In this document: positions 8,843-18,187 of the stretch, piece by piece
Numbering within the stretch: position 1 is the first letter of the stretch
Layout of the letters: every line of letters starts with the position of its first letter
Source of the DNA: CAMYLY01 sp036397755
GTDB lineage: Bacteria > Gemmatimonadota > Gemmatimonadetes > Gemmatimonadales > GWC2-71-9
Reading direction: 5' to 3'
Assembly: GCA_036397755.1 (NCBI GenBank)
Contig: DASWII010000061.1
Coordinates: 1 to 64,000, forward strand
Length of the DNA stretch: 64,000 bases
Position numbers and translations under genes: made by a program
Notes under the pieces: model-generated
Seen by the model: only the letters and a program-made list of their open reading frames with translations
Told to the model about the DNA's origin: nothing
Database searches by the model: none

Positions 8843-9808
8843 ATGAAGTCGCGACGGACGATGTTGAGTCGCCGGGAGCTGGTGCTCTCCGCCGGACTGG
8901 TGGCGCTGACGTGGCGCGGAGGGGGAAAGTGGCGCTGGGGCCAGGACGCGAGCCCTTACGCGCTGGTGCTCGGGACGGCGCAGGACGGCGGCGTGCCCCA
9001 GCTCAGCTGCTATACCCCACGCTGCGCGCGCGCCCGGCGCGAGCCGCAGTACGTGACATCGCTCGCGCTGGTCCATCCCCAGCGCGACCGGTATTACCTC
9101 GTCGATGCATCCCCCGACATCACGCGACAGGTAGACCTCATTCCCGCGGCGGGGTTCCGGGCGCGGGCCGCGGCTCGGCGCCCCTTCGACGGCATCTTCC
9201 TCACCCACGCGCACATCGGACATTACCTGGGCCTGGCATTGCTCGGCCGCGAGGGTGTCGGCATGCAGGAGACTCCGGTGTACGGCACGCCCCGCATGCG
9301 CACATACCTGTCCACCAATGGACCGTGGAGCCTCATGGTGGACGAGGGCCGCATCGTGTTCCCAGACGTTCCCGTGGATACCGTGTTCGAGGTCGACGAG
9401 TGGCTCTCGGCGCGGATGATGCCGGTGCCGCATCGGCCGGAGTTCTCCGACACGGTGGGGTGGCTCTTTCGGGGACCGAGCGGGTCCGTTCTCTACCTCC
9501 CTGATATCGACCGCTGGGAGGAGTGGCAGTATCCCGTCGCGGACATCGTGCGCGCGGTGGACGTGAGCCTTATCGATGGGTCGTTCTACTCGGCCGAGGA
9601 GGTGCCGGGCCGCCGCATCGAGGACATCCCGCACCCCCTCATCCCCCACACCATGGATCTACTGGAGGGCACGGTGCGCGACGGCGCGCGCGTCGTGTTC
9701 ACGCACTTCAACAACACCAATCCCGCGCCCGACGGTGGAGAGGAAACAGGAAAGATCCGCCGCCGCGGATTCGAGATCGCTCAGCAGGGCATGCGGTTTC
9801 CCTTGTAG
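8843..9808 (+). CDS. PqqB-like metallo-beta-lactamase-fold hydrolase, twin-arginine exported
   Basis: A 321-residue protein starting at ATG 8843. SRRELVLSAGL near the N-terminus looks like a Tat signal. The mature part opens ALVLGTAQDGGVPQLSC and has the metal motif THAHIGH (His122, His124, His127), both closely matching PqqB. It ends with VVFTHFNNTNP, also PqqB-like. PqqB is a hydroxylase-type MBL protein of PQQ synthesis and normally cytoplasmic. Here no pqqA, C, D or E is present and the protein appears exported, so a related hydrolase of unknown substrate is more likely. It is divergent from the phosphatase gene with 117 bp between. Confidence 0.82.
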   Translation: MKSRRTMLSRRELVLSAGLVALTWRGGGKWRWGQDASPYALVLGTAQDGGVPQLSCYTPRCARARREPQYVTSLALVHPQRDRYYLVDASPDITRQVDLIPAAGFRARAAARRPFDGIFLTHAHIGHYLGLALLGREGVGMQETPVYGTPRMRTYLSTNGPWSLMVDEGRIVFPDVPVDTVFEVDEWLSARMMPVPHRPEFSDTVGWLFRGPSGSVLYLPDIDRWEEWQYPVADIVRAVDVSLIDGSFYSAEEVPGRRIEDIPHPLIPHTMDLLEGTVRDGARVVFTHFNNTNPAPDGGEETGKIRRRGFEIAQQGMRFPL

Positions 9809-9909
9809 TCTCGATCGACTACTCGCCGTGCGTGCACGCTGGGCTCGCCGTGGGTGGACCGGCGGTCGGATGACCGCGCCCGCCGCTTGCTGAGCGCGGC
9901 CGTCGCGGC

Positions 9910-11274
9910 GTGATTTCGCTCTTCATGCCTACCCATTCCTTTCGCAGCGCACTCCGCGCCATGATCCGGCTCAGCGTGCCGGTGGTGTTCGTGCAGACTT
10001 CCCTGATGCTTACCGGGATGGTCGACGTCATCATGGTGGGGAGAGTGTCACCGGAGGCCATAGCGGCCGTCGCGTTGGGCAACGTCTACTTCTTTGCCGT
10101 CGCCATCTTCGGTGCGGGGCTGCTCATGGCGCTCGACCCCGTCGTAGCGCAGGCGGTGGGCGCACAGGATGAGGCGGGGATCGCGCGCGGACTGCAACGC
10201 GGCCTGGCGCTCGCGGCGGTCGTGAGCGTGCTGGCTTCCGTACTGCTCCTTCCGGCGGAGCCGATCCTCCGCGCGGCGCGGCAGCCCGACGCGGTCGTAC
10301 CGCTCGCGTCGGCGTACGCGGTGGTGTCGATCGCGGGCGTCGTGCCCTTCTATCTCTTCATCGTCTTCCGCCAGACCATGCAGGCCATGCACCGGATGGC
10401 CCCGATCGTCGTCACGGCGATCGTCGGCAACGTGGCGAACATCGCGTTCAATTGGATGCTCGTGTTCGGACATCTCGGGTTCCCGGCGATGGGCGCCGTC
10501 GGTTCGTCGTGGGCCACGGCCGCGTCGCGCTGGGTGATGGCGCTGGGTCTCTTGGGGATAGGGTGGCAGACACTCCGGCCCCATCTGCGCCCGTTACGCA
10601 CCGACGCGATCGCGTGGCGCCCACTCCTCCAGATGGCGCGTATCGGCGCGCCGATCGGGCTGCAGCATCAACTTGAGTACGGTGTCTTCGGCGTGGTTGG
10701 GCTGATGATGGGGTGGTTCGGCACGATCCCGATGGCGGCCCATCAGGTAGCACTCAACCTCGCCGCGTTCACGTTCACGGTCCCCTGGGGGGTATCGGCC
10801 GCCGCCGTGGTGCTGGTGGGCAACGCCGTGGGGCGAGGCGACGCTCCGGGCGCGCGGCAAGCGGCCTCCGCCGCGCTGTTCTGCGGCGTCACGTTCATGG
10901 GTTTCATGGCGATTACGATGATCGCGGTTCCCGATCTGCTCGCCCGCGTGTATACCGACGAGCAGGCGGTGATTCTGATCGCCGTCACATTGATCCCCAT
11001 CGCCGGGGTGTTCCAGGTGTTCGATGGTACCCAGGTCGTCTCCATCGGCATCCTGCGGGGCGTCGCCGATACCCGAACTCCGCTGCTCATCAATATTCTG
11101 GGGTTCTGGCTGGTCGGCGTTCCTGTAAGCGTGTGGCTCGCGTTCCGCACTCCGGCGGGCCCGCGCGGCCTGTGGTGGGGACTCGTGGTGGGACTGGTGA
11201 TCGTCTCCGCCCTGCTGGTCATGCGCGTCCAAACACGACTCCGAGGAGAGTTGAGGAGGGTGGGAGGAGAGTAG
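9910..11274 (+). CDS. MATE family multidrug/metabolite efflux transporter
   Basis: A 454-residue protein with twelve hydrophobic segments in two related halves, typical of the NorM branch (MVDVIMVGRVSPEAIAAVALGN in the first half, GWFGTIPMAAHQVALNLA in the second). These are inner-membrane Na+ or H+ antiporters that expel cationic drugs and metabolites. The listed start is a GTG; ATG 9925 (MPTHSF) is an equally good choice, and neither has a clear ribosome site. The last codons and the TAG stop lie in the G-rich repeat tract that follows. Confidence 0.9.
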   Translation: MISLFMPTHSFRSALRAMIRLSVPVVFVQTSLMLTGMVDVIMVGRVSPEAIAAVALGNVYFFAVAIFGAGLLMALDPVVAQAVGAQDEAGIARGLQRGLALAAVVSVLASVLLLPAEPILRAARQPDAVVPLASAYAVVSIAGVVPFYLFIVFRQTMQAMHRMAPIVVTAIVGNVANIAFNWMLVFGHLGFPAMGAVGSSWATAASRWVMALGLLGIGWQTLRPHLRPLRTDAIAWRPLLQMARIGAPIGLQHQLEYGVFGVVGLMMGWFGTIPMAAHQVALNLAAFTFTVPWGVSAAAVVLVGNAVGRGDAPGARQAASAALFCGVTFMGFMAITMIAVPDLLARVYTDEQAVILIAVTLIPIAGVFQVFDGTQVVSIGILRGVADTRTPLLINILGFWLVGVPVSVWLAFRTPAGPRGLWWGLVVGLVIVSALLVMRVQTRLRGELRRVGGE

Positions 11275-11410
11275 GGTCGTAGGAGGGTAGGAGGGTAGGA
11301 GGGTGGGAGGACCACCGGGTCCACCCTCCTACCCTCCTACCCTCCTACCCTCTTACCTTCCTACTCGCCTACTCTCTTACTCTCCTACTCTCTTACTCTC
11401 TTACTCTCTT
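11275..11410. repeat. GTAGGAGG tandem-repeat element with inverted C-rich arm
   Basis: An 8-bp tandem array (GTAGGAGG) starts at the MATE stop codon. A 14-base loop follows, then the reverse-complement array, which decays into CTCTTACT-type units up to the ATG of the rhodanese gene. Positions 11279-11306 and 11321-11348 are perfect 28-base inverted arms. On the plus strand GGG runs at 11285, 11293, 11301 and 11305 with loops of 5, 5 and 1 bases fit the canonical G-quadruplex pattern. The tract could act as a terminator-like hairpin or RNA stabiliser. No T-run follows. Confidence 0.85.
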
Positions 11411-12289
11411 ATGTCCCTCATCCCGTTCTTTCTCGTCGCCGCCGGACTCCTCCAGCACGGCGGCCAGCCCCTGGTGGTCGATCACGCGTGGACTGCTGCG
11501 CGACTTGCCGATCCGTCCACCGTCGTTTTGCACGTTGGACCGCGCGACGGCTACGACGCCGGACACATCCCGGGGGCCCGGTTTCTCCAGGTCAGCGAGA
11601 TCTCCGCGCCACCGGACAGCGGTGCGCTCCCGCTCGAGTTACCGTCGCCCGAGACGCTCGACTCGGTGCTCGAGTCGAAGGGCATCTCCTCCGGCTCGCA
11701 GATCATCCTCTACTGGGCCGACGAGTGGGTCACCCCGACGACCCGAGCGGTGTTCACGCTGACCTGGGCCGGCTTGGGCGGGCAGGTGTCGGTGTTGGAT
11801 GGGGGGCTCGCGGGATGGAAAGCGGCGGGGCACGACCTGTCCACCGACGTTCCCACCGCGGTTCGCGGCGACTTGGTTCTCCACCCCGACCCGACCGTGG
11901 TCGTCGACGCGCTGTGGGTACGGGATCGGCTGGGACAGGATGCCGTGGCGATTCTCGATGCCCGCCTGCGTCGCTTCTATGACGGCGATTCCGGCAACGG
12001 ACGGATACCGCGCCCGGGGCACATTGCCGGTGCCGCGAGTCTTCCGTTCGACCAGGTGCTGACCGAGTCGGAGTACTTCAAACCGCGGGAGGAGCTGCGA
12101 CAACTCTTCCGCAACGCGGGGGCCGCAGACGGGGATGTCGTAGTGACGTATTGCCACATCGGTCAACAGGCCAGTGCCTTGTGGTTCGCGGCCCGGCTCC
12201 TCGGGTACGACGCGAAGCTGTATGACGGCTCGTACACCGATTGGGCCGCCCGGGACAGTCTGCCGGTCGCGATTCCCGATCCGCGCTGA
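11411..12289 (+). CDS. Exported sulfurtransferase with two rhodanese domains
   Basis: A 292-residue protein with a short hydrophobic N-terminus (MSLIPFFLVAAGLL), probably a signal peptide. It has two rhodanese modules: an inactive N-terminal one (RDGYDAGHIPGARF) and a catalytic C-terminal one with Cys248 in the loop TYCHIGQQAS. This matches thiosulfate or 3-mercaptopyruvate sulfurtransferases, which move sulfane sulfur to cyanide or other thiophiles. The loop differs from the CRKGVT of classical rhodanese. The ATG directly follows the C-rich arm of the preceding repeat, so the 5' UTR is made of repeat and has no normal Shine-Dalgarno sequence. Confidence 0.88.
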   Translation: MSLIPFFLVAAGLLQHGGQPLVVDHAWTAARLADPSTVVLHVGPRDGYDAGHIPGARFLQVSEISAPPDSGALPLELPSPETLDSVLESKGISSGSQIILYWADEWVTPTTRAVFTLTWAGLGGQVSVLDGGLAGWKAAGHDLSTDVPTAVRGDLVLHPDPTVVVDALWVRDRLGQDAVAILDARLRRFYDGDSGNGRIPRPGHIAGAASLPFDQVLTESEYFKPREELRQLFRNAGAADGDVVVTYCHIGQQASALWFAARLLGYDAKLYDGSYTDWAARDSLPVAIPDPR

Positions 12290-12343
12290 TCGTCCGACGC
12301 GCGCTGGCCGTGGCGTGGTGGGCCGGCCCCGCTTGCGCGCGCC

Positions 12344-13609
12344 GTGAACAGGCCGCCGCCGGTGCTGGTGATCGGCGCCGGCGCCGCCGGCCTGGTCGCG
12401 GCGATCTTCGCGGCACGTGCCGGCGCCGCGGTGGTACTGCTCGAAAGCTCCGCCGACGGGGGGCGCAAGATCCTGATCTCCGGCGGAGGACGTTGCAACA
12501 TCCTGCCGTCCGTCGACGCTCCCGAACGCTTCGTCACCGAGTCGTCGCGGGCCTCGCTGCGCAAGATCCTGGGTGCATGGCCGCTCGCCGATCAGCGGCG
12601 GTTCTTCGAGCGGGAACTGGGCGTGCCGCTCGTGCTGGAACCGGAGAGCGGCAAACTGTTTCCGGCAGGCAACCGCGCCAAGGATGTCCGTGATGGACTC
12701 GTGCGTTGGGCACGGAACGCGGGAGTCCAACTCCGATTCGGCGTGCAGGTGCGCGCGGTGCGGCCGGTGGCCGATACGGGACAGTGGACGGTCGCCATGG
12801 ATCATGAAGCGGAACTGCTGGCGTCGGCCGTCGTCCTGGCGACCGGCGGGCTGTCGGTTCCGAAGACGGGGAGCGATGGATTCGGGCTGCGCGTGGCTCG
12901 GGGATTGGGACACGTCGTGCACGAACCCTACCCCGCGCTCACACCGCTGCGGGCGGACCCCGCGACGCACGCCCACCTGTCGGGGATCTCGCTCGAGGTC
13001 ACGATCGGGGTCGTCGGTAAGCCGCGGTCTCGGCTTCGCGGTGGGTTGCTATTCACACACCGCGGCTACAGCGGTCCGTCCGTGCTGGATATTTCCCACA
13101 GCATCGCGCAGCCGCGCGCGCGCGGCGCAGACATTCCACAGCTCGAAGTCCAATGGACATCGCGCGATGCTGAGCAGTGGGACGCGGGCCTGCGTACGGG
13201 ACGAGGGAACGTCCGTCCCTTCCTTGCGCGGTCGATGCCCGCCCGCCTCGCCGAGCAACTTGTTACGGAATCGAATGTCTCCCTGGATACGTCTCTGGCA
13301 CAGCTGGGCCGCGGGGCGCGCCGGGCGCTGGTTCGGCGCCTCTCAGCCTATGTGTTGCCCGTCACGGGGGACGAGGGGTACGCCAAGGCCGAGGTCACCG
13401 GAGGCGGCGTCGCCCTCTCGGAAGTGGTGCCGCGAACCATGGAGAGCCGGCGATCCGCTGGTCTCTTCCTGTGTGGTGAGATGCTCGACGCGTTCGGTCC
13501 GATCGGCGGGTACAACTTTCAATGGGCGTGGAGCACGGGGCGCACCGCCGGACTAGGTGTGGCGGCGCGCCATGCCGCCGCCCAGGACGATCCGAACGAC
13601 CGACGGTAG
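12344..13609 (+). CDS. BaiN/HI0933-family NAD(P)/FAD-dependent oxidoreductase
   Basis: A 421-residue flavoprotein. The N-terminal Rossmann motif VIGAGAAGLVAAIFAARAG is followed by GGRKILISGGGRCNI, the hallmark of the HI0933/BaiN family. The C-terminal GYNFQWAWSTGRTAG closes the FAD site. The family is widespread and largely uncharacterised; BaiN itself reduces bile-acid intermediates in gut clostridia, which need not apply here. The start is a GTG 54 bp after the rhodanese stop. Confidence 0.88.
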   Translation: MNRPPPVLVIGAGAAGLVAAIFAARAGAAVVLLESSADGGRKILISGGGRCNILPSVDAPERFVTESSRASLRKILGAWPLADQRRFFERELGVPLVLEPESGKLFPAGNRAKDVRDGLVRWARNAGVQLRFGVQVRAVRPVADTGQWTVAMDHEAELLASAVVLATGGLSVPKTGSDGFGLRVARGLGHVVHEPYPALTPLRADPATHAHLSGISLEVTIGVVGKPRSRLRGGLLFTHRGYSGPSVLDISHSIAQPRARGADIPQLEVQWTSRDAEQWDAGLRTGRGNVRPFLARSMPARLAEQLVTESNVSLDTSLAQLGRGARRALVRRLSAYVLPVTGDEGYAKAEVTGGGVALSEVVPRTMESRRSAGLFLCGEMLDAFGPIGGYNFQWAWSTGRTAGLGVAARHAAAQDDPNDRR

Positions 13610-14074
13610 TGTCGTATCCCGGGAGTTCCTTGTCCGGATCGCGAGCTCTGGTGGGTCCCAGCGGAGCATCGCGGCGACCTTGTCCTCTCTCGGGACGGGT
13701 TCGTCCCAACGTGGGGACACCCGCCACCGTCTCGGTCCGCCACCGCGGTCAGGATAGCGCACGAACCGCAGTCGTCCGACGGTATCGATCTTGCGCGATG
13801 GAGACCCAGACCGAAGGGGAGGGTAGGGCCATGCGGTCCGAGCATCAGCTCAAGCCAACCCGATATATCAATACGCTGCCTCAGCTGGCTCGCCCGCTCC
13901 AAGGAGCCACCCCGGCAGTGCGTGTTCACGTCCGAAACGCCGGGACGCGGTCCCGCCCGCGGTCCAAGTTAGGCGCCGCACTGCCGCCCCGCGCCGCGCG
14001 ATCGTCGTCGCACTCTTGACGTCGTTCGGCTTGGACCGCGTGAAGCAGGGGTCGAAGGGACCACACGGCATCGT
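13610..14074. other. Intergenic region without a recognisable gene
   Basis: About 465 bp between the convergent flavoprotein and acyl-CoA synthetase genes. Open frames exist on both strands but none gives a protein-like composition, a family motif or a good start site. No tRNA, strong hairpin or repeat array was seen. It may be gene remnant or plain spacer. Confidence 0.5.
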
Positions 14075-16249
14075 TTACACCTGGGGGTGGCGGCGCCCGG
14101 TCAGATCACGCAGATACGCGCGACAATCCACCACCACCGCGCGATCGGAGTAAGCGAACACGGGGTTGGCTTCGAGTTCTTCGATATCGCGATGGGAAAG
14201 CGCGGCAGCGGTGATGCCGAGGATGGTGTCGGCGAGCGTCTCTCGATCGGCGGCGGGCTGACCGCGTAATCCGTTGAGGACCGCCGCCAGGCGGATCTCC
14301 CCGAGCATCTCCAGCACCTCCCACCGGCCGACCGGAAGTCCGCGCAACGCGATGTCCTTGTGCACCTCCACGTGCACCCCACCGCTCCCGACGGTGAGGA
14401 CGGGTCCGAACTGCGCGTCGTGCCGCACGCCTACCAGTAACTCGGCCACCGGGCGCGGGAGCATCGGCATGACGAGTACCCCGCGAATGTTGGGTGCCAG
14501 CCCTCGCGCGAGCGCGTACCGTGACACCGCGCTGATCGCGCGCTCGAACGCCGCGCGCGCGGATGCGACACCGTCCACGTCCAGGATGACACCGCCCGCG
14601 TCGCTCTTGTGCGAGACGGCGGCGGATACGACCTTGAGCGCCACGGGGGCGCTCACGGCCGTGACGGCAGCGGCAACCTCGTCGGCCGTGGCGCACAACG
14701 TGACCGGTACAAGCGGGACCCCCTCCGCGTCCAGAATCTCCCGCACCTCCGGCTCCAGGAGCGTGAAGCGACCCTCGCTTCGGGCAGCCGCGACGCCCGA
14801 CGGTTCGGTACGCTGTGTGGCGAGTACGACTCGCAGCACGGGTTCCTTGGCAAGGAACAGACCCCGGGCGTGGAGTGCGCGCATGCACCGGCTCCCGATT
14901 TCCACCGAGCGGACCACCTGGACATCGGCGCGACCCAACTCACGGAGCGGAGGCGGATGGAGCGTGGCGTAGAGTGAATGCACCACCAACGGCAGCGCCG
15001 CTTCGCGCATGGCGGCCGCCATGTCACGCGCCGCCGACAGCTCCGCGCCGGCGAGCTCGTCGGCGAACCGAATCGCGTATCCTCCAAACAGTCCCACCAC
15101 GAAGACACCGCCGGTCTCGGGGGCCTGGGACACGATTCGTACGACCCGCGCGAACACGGCTGGATCGCGATCCGCCGCGCCGACCAGATCGATCGGATTC
15201 TGCACGGGCCCACGCGCCCCGATGGCATCGCTCACGCGATCGCACGTCGCGGTCGTCAGCCGCGCAAGCGGCACGTTCAGCGTGGTGAGCGCGTCTGCCG
15301 CGAGCGTGCCGTGCCCGCCACCGTCGGAGACGATCACCACGCCTCTACCCGGCGGCACGGGAGGCTGCGAGGCGAGCGATCGGGTGACGGGGAACAGTTC
15401 GTCGGACCGGAGCACTTCGCTCACGCCGCCTTGCCGGAGCGCCGCGCGCAGCACGGGATACGATCCGGCCATGGCTCCCGTGTGGGACCGTGCCGCCGCC
15501 ACGCCCGACTCCGTGCGGCCGCCCTTGAGCAGCACGACGGGCTTGGTGCGGCTCACGCGCTGCGCGGTCTCGATGAAGGCACGTCCGTCGCGAAAGCCCT
15601 CGACGTAAATGGCGATGGCGCTGGTGCCGTCGTGCTGGCCGAGATAATCGAGATACTCATCGAACCTGATATCGGTTTCGTTGCCGACTCCGACGTAGAG
15701 GGACACTCCGCCACCCCAGGCGTCGGCCTCGATGAAGAACCCGAGGGCCACGTTGCCCGACTGCGCAAGGAGACCGAGACGGCCGGCCGCGACGTTGCGT
15801 GCGCCGACCAGGTTGAGGTGTAGCTCGGTGTTGATGATTCCGGACGTGTTGGGTCCGATCAAGCGCAAGCCGGTGCGGCGCGCGACGTCCGCGACGGCCG
15901 CCTCCAGCCGATCGCCATCGCCCCCTGCTTCCCGAAACCCGACAGCGGGCACCACCGCGCCGCGCACGCCGGCGGCCGCACAGTGCTCGAGAATGCCGGG
16001 CACGGTCTCGGCGGGCGTCGCGATCATCGCGAGATCGGGCACTGCCCCAATGGCCGCGATCGTCGGATAGACCGGCAGCCCAAGCAGGTCGCCGCCGGCC
16101 GGATGCACCGGGTAGATGGGGCCCGCGAATCCGGATTCCAACAGTAGCTGGACCGCGCGATACCCGCGCTTTGTGGGATCCTGTGACGCGCCGACAACCG
16201 CGACGGAGCGCGGGGAGAGCACCGCAGCCAGCGGGTGCCGCTCAGTCAC
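14075..16249 (-). CDS. Acetate/acyl-CoA ligase, ADP-forming, fused alpha-beta
   Basis: A 724-residue single-chain ADP-forming acyl-CoA synthetase. The N-terminal CoA-binding Rossmann region opens LSPRSVAVVGASQDPTKRGY. The phosphorylated histidine is probably His256 in ARSHTGAMAGS. The C-terminal ATP-grasp part carries VALKVVSAAVSHKSDAGGV and ends with the ELEANPVF motif. The enzyme interconverts an acyl-CoA, ADP and Pi with the acid, ATP and CoA. The GTG start overlaps the end of the enoyl-CoA hydratase gene by 8 bp, so the two are probably co-translated and may degrade an acyl-CoA to a free acid with ATP gain. Confidence 0.9.
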   Translation of the reverse strand: MTERHPLAAVLSPRSVAVVGASQDPTKRGYRAVQLLLESGFAGPIYPVHPAGGDLLGLPVYPTIAAIGAVPDLAMIATPAETVPGILEHCAAAGVRGAVVPAVGFREAGGDGDRLEAAVADVARRTGLRLIGPNTSGIINTELHLNLVGARNVAAGRLGLLAQSGNVALGFFIEADAWGGGVSLYVGVGNETDIRFDEYLDYLGQHDGTSAIAIYVEGFRDGRAFIETAQRVSRTKPVVLLKGGRTESGVAAARSHTGAMAGSYPVLRAALRQGGVSEVLRSDELFPVTRSLASQPPVPPGRGVVIVSDGGGHGTLAADALTTLNVPLARLTTATCDRVSDAIGARGPVQNPIDLVGAADRDPAVFARVVRIVSQAPETGGVFVVGLFGGYAIRFADELAGAELSAARDMAAAMREAALPLVVHSLYATLHPPPLRELGRADVQVVRSVEIGSRCMRALHARGLFLAKEPVLRVVLATQRTEPSGVAAARSEGRFTLLEPEVREILDAEGVPLVPVTLCATADEVAAAVTAVSAPVALKVVSAAVSHKSDAGGVILDVDGVASARAAFERAISAVSRYALARGLAPNIRGVLVMPMLPRPVAELLVGVRHDAQFGPVLTVGSGGVHVEVHKDIALRGLPVGRWEVLEMLGEIRLAAVLNGLRGQPAADRETLADTILGITAAALSHRDIEELEANPVFAYSDRAVVVDCRAYLRDLTGRRHPQV

Positions 16250-17051
16250 CGGTAAACCGCGGCGGTCGCTTTTGATGAAACGCGTCGACGCCCTCCCGCC
16301 AGTCGCTCGTCGCCATGCAGCGCCGCAGGGCGTCGGCTTCGAGCGCCATCGCTTCGTCGCGCGTCAGTTCACCGGCCCGGCGGAGCAGATCCTTGGCGCG
16401 CGCGACGGAGATCGGCGCCCTTTGCGCGAGTTCGTGCGCCAGCGCCAGGGCCGTGGGCAACACTCGTTCGTTCTCAACGGACGTGGTCACGAGGCCCAGT
16501 TGCGGCGCGTCCGCGCCCAGAACGAACTCGCCAAGGAGCAGGATCTCCCGCGCCCGGGCGGCTCCCACCCGGGCCGCCAGCGTGTACACGGTGCCTCCGC
16601 CGACGAACGTGCCGAGACTGAGTTCGGGAAGCCGCAACTTTGCATCGCGCGCGGCAATCAGGAAATCGCACGACAAGGCGAGCTCGAGTCCGGCGCCGAC
16701 TGCGTGACCATTGATTGCGGCGACGAGGGGCTTCGGGAACGCCTGCAGCGCGCGGTTCGCTTCCTGGCCGGAACGAATGTAGTCGTCGGGTGCCTCGGTA
16801 GTGTCGCGGTCGCCGTGCGCCTTGAGATCGGCGCCGACGCAGAACCCGCGGCCTTCTCCAGTGAGGACGGCCGCGCGAATCGCGCGATCGCTCGCCGCCC
16901 GCCCGGCCGCGAGGCGCAGAGCATCGTACATGTCCCGCGTCACCGCGTTCAGCCGTTCGGGGCGGTTCAACCGCCAGATGACGATCGGCCCGTCGCGCTC
17001 GACGACGAGGTCGGTCGGCGGCCCGCGCGTTGCGCCCCCCGGCACGGTCAC
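16242..17051 (-). CDS. Enoyl-CoA hydratase/isomerase family protein
   Basis: A 269-residue crotonase-fold enzyme: RPERLNAVTRDMYDAL, the oxyanion-hole region GRGFCVGADLK, and GHAVGAGLELALSCDFLIA with the following LPELSLGTFVGGG. The typical role is hydration of 2-enoyl-CoA in beta-oxidation or related paths. It starts at a GTG that overlaps the stop of the mutarotase gene by 4 bp (GTGA) and overlaps the acyl-CoA synthetase downstream. The frame is therefore tightly packed in one operon with a glycosidase and a mutarotase, which is odd for a fatty-acid enzyme. Confidence 0.9.
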   Translation of the reverse strand: MTVPGGATRGPPTDLVVERDGPIVIWRLNRPERLNAVTRDMYDALRLAAGRAASDRAIRAAVLTGEGRGFCVGADLKAHGDRDTTEAPDDYIRSGQEANRALQAFPKPLVAAINGHAVGAGLELALSCDFLIAARDAKLRLPELSLGTFVGGGTVYTLAARVGAARAREILLLGEFVLGADAPQLGLVTTSVENERVLPTALALAHELAQRAPISVARAKDLLRRAGELTRDEAMALEADALRRCMATSDWREGVDAFHQKRPPRFTGD

Positions 17052-18187
17052 GGTTCGGTGGAAAAGGCGAACACGGTGCGCGACCGATATTCCTCACCCG
17101 GCCGGAGGATCGTGGAAGGAAACGCCGGCTGGTTCGGGGAATCGGGGAAGTGCTGAGTCTCCAGGCAGAACCCGAACCGCGGACCGTAGACCCGTCCGCG
17201 CTTCCCGGTGATCGAGCCGTCGAGGAAGTTGCCCGAGTAGAACTGGAGGCCCGGCTCGGTGGTGGAGATCCGCAGCACCCTGCCGCTCGTCGGCTCCGAC
17301 ACGCGGGCCGCGAACGCCAGTCCCTCCGTCGCCCGTGAGAGCACGAAGTTGTGGTCGTACCCACCGCCGAACCGCAGTTGCTCATCGTCCGCGTCGATGC
17401 GCGCGCCGATCGCGGTCGGCGTGGTGAAATCGAATGGCGTCCCACGCACGTCCGCCAGTTCTCCCGTGGGGATGAGCGTGCGGTCCACGGGCGTGTACCG
17501 GTCGGCATCGATCGTGAGGACGTGATCGAGCACGTCTCGACGCACGTCACCCGCCAGGTTAAAGTAGCTGTGCTGCGACAGATTGATCGGCGTCGGGCGG
17601 TCGGTCGTCGCCGCGTAATCGACGATGAGCTCGTCGTTCGCGCTCAGCGTGTAGGTGACACGCACCTCGAGGGTCCCGGGATATCCTTCCTCTCCATCGG
17701 GACTCCTGTAGCTGAACGTCACGCCGACGTCGCGGTCCGAGCCGAAGGGCTCAGCCGACCATACCACCTTGTCGAACCCGCGGAGTCCCCCGTGAAGATG
17801 GTTCGGGCCGTTGTTCGTGGCGAGTTCGTAGGTCGTTCCGTCCAGGGCAAACCGGCCCCGCGCGATCCTGTTGGCGTAGCGTCCCACGATCGCGCCGAAA
17901 TACGGAGGATCGTGCAGATACCCCACCAGGTCATCGAACCCCAGCACGACGTCGCCCATGGTGCCGTCCCGATCGGGCACCCGCAGCGAAACGATGATGG
18001 CGCCGTACGTGATGGCGCGCACCTCGACGCCGTTGGCGTTGGTAAGCGTATAGAGCGTCACCGGCGCGCCGTCCGGCAGGGTTCCAAACGTTCCCCGCGT
18101 CACCGTACTCGTCCTCTCGGTCGAAGGGGTGCGGCCGCACCCGACGAGCAGGGCGAGGCCAAGGAAAGCTATCGCGGTGCGGTTCAT
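17048..18187 (-). CDS. Aldose 1-epimerase (galactose mutarotase), lipoprotein
   Basis: A 379-residue protein with a lipoprotein signal (LALLVGC). The mutarotase domain shows YANRIARGRF, LHGGLRGFDKVVW, the catalytic histidine in NLSQHSYFNLAGD and the catalytic glutamate in TTEPGLQFYSGN. It interconverts alpha and beta anomers of sugars, here in the periplasm. Its ATG overlaps the stop of the upstream glycosidase (ATGA), so it probably processes sugars released by that enzyme. Start 18187 is chosen because it opens the lipoprotein signal; longer frames upstream run into the glycosidase. Confidence 0.93.
   Translation of the reverse strand: MNRTAIAFLGLALLVGCGRTPSTERTSTVTRGTFGTLPDGAPVTLYTLTNANGVEVRAITYGAIIVSLRVPDRDGTMGDVVLGFDDLVGYLHDPPYFGAIVGRYANRIARGRFALDGTTYELATNNGPNHLHGGLRGFDKVVWSAEPFGSDRDVGVTFSYRSPDGEEGYPGTLEVRVTYTLSANDELIVDYAATTDRPTPINLSQHSYFNLAGDVRRDVLDHVLTIDADRYTPVDRTLIPTGELADVRGTPFDFTTPTAIGARIDADDEQLRFGGGYDHNFVLSRATEGLAFAARVSEPTSGRVLRISTTEPGLQFYSGNFLDGSITGKRGRVYGPRFGFCLETQHFPDSPNQPAFPSTILRPGEEYRSRTVFAFSTEP

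Noticed and set aside
8726..9649. Upstream extension of the phosphatase frame
   Set aside because: It crosses the divergent PqqB-like gene and lacks protein-like composition; a GTG at 8725 with GGGAG upstream opens a proper signal peptide.
11275..11410. Repeat arrays considered as CRISPR
   Set aside because: Units are 7-8 bp and contiguous with no unique spacers; there are no cas genes.
13519..14019. Overlapping frames on both strands in the 13.6-14.07 kb gap
   Set aside because: Composition is Arg/Ser/Pro-rich and no start site, domain or homologue-like motif is visible.
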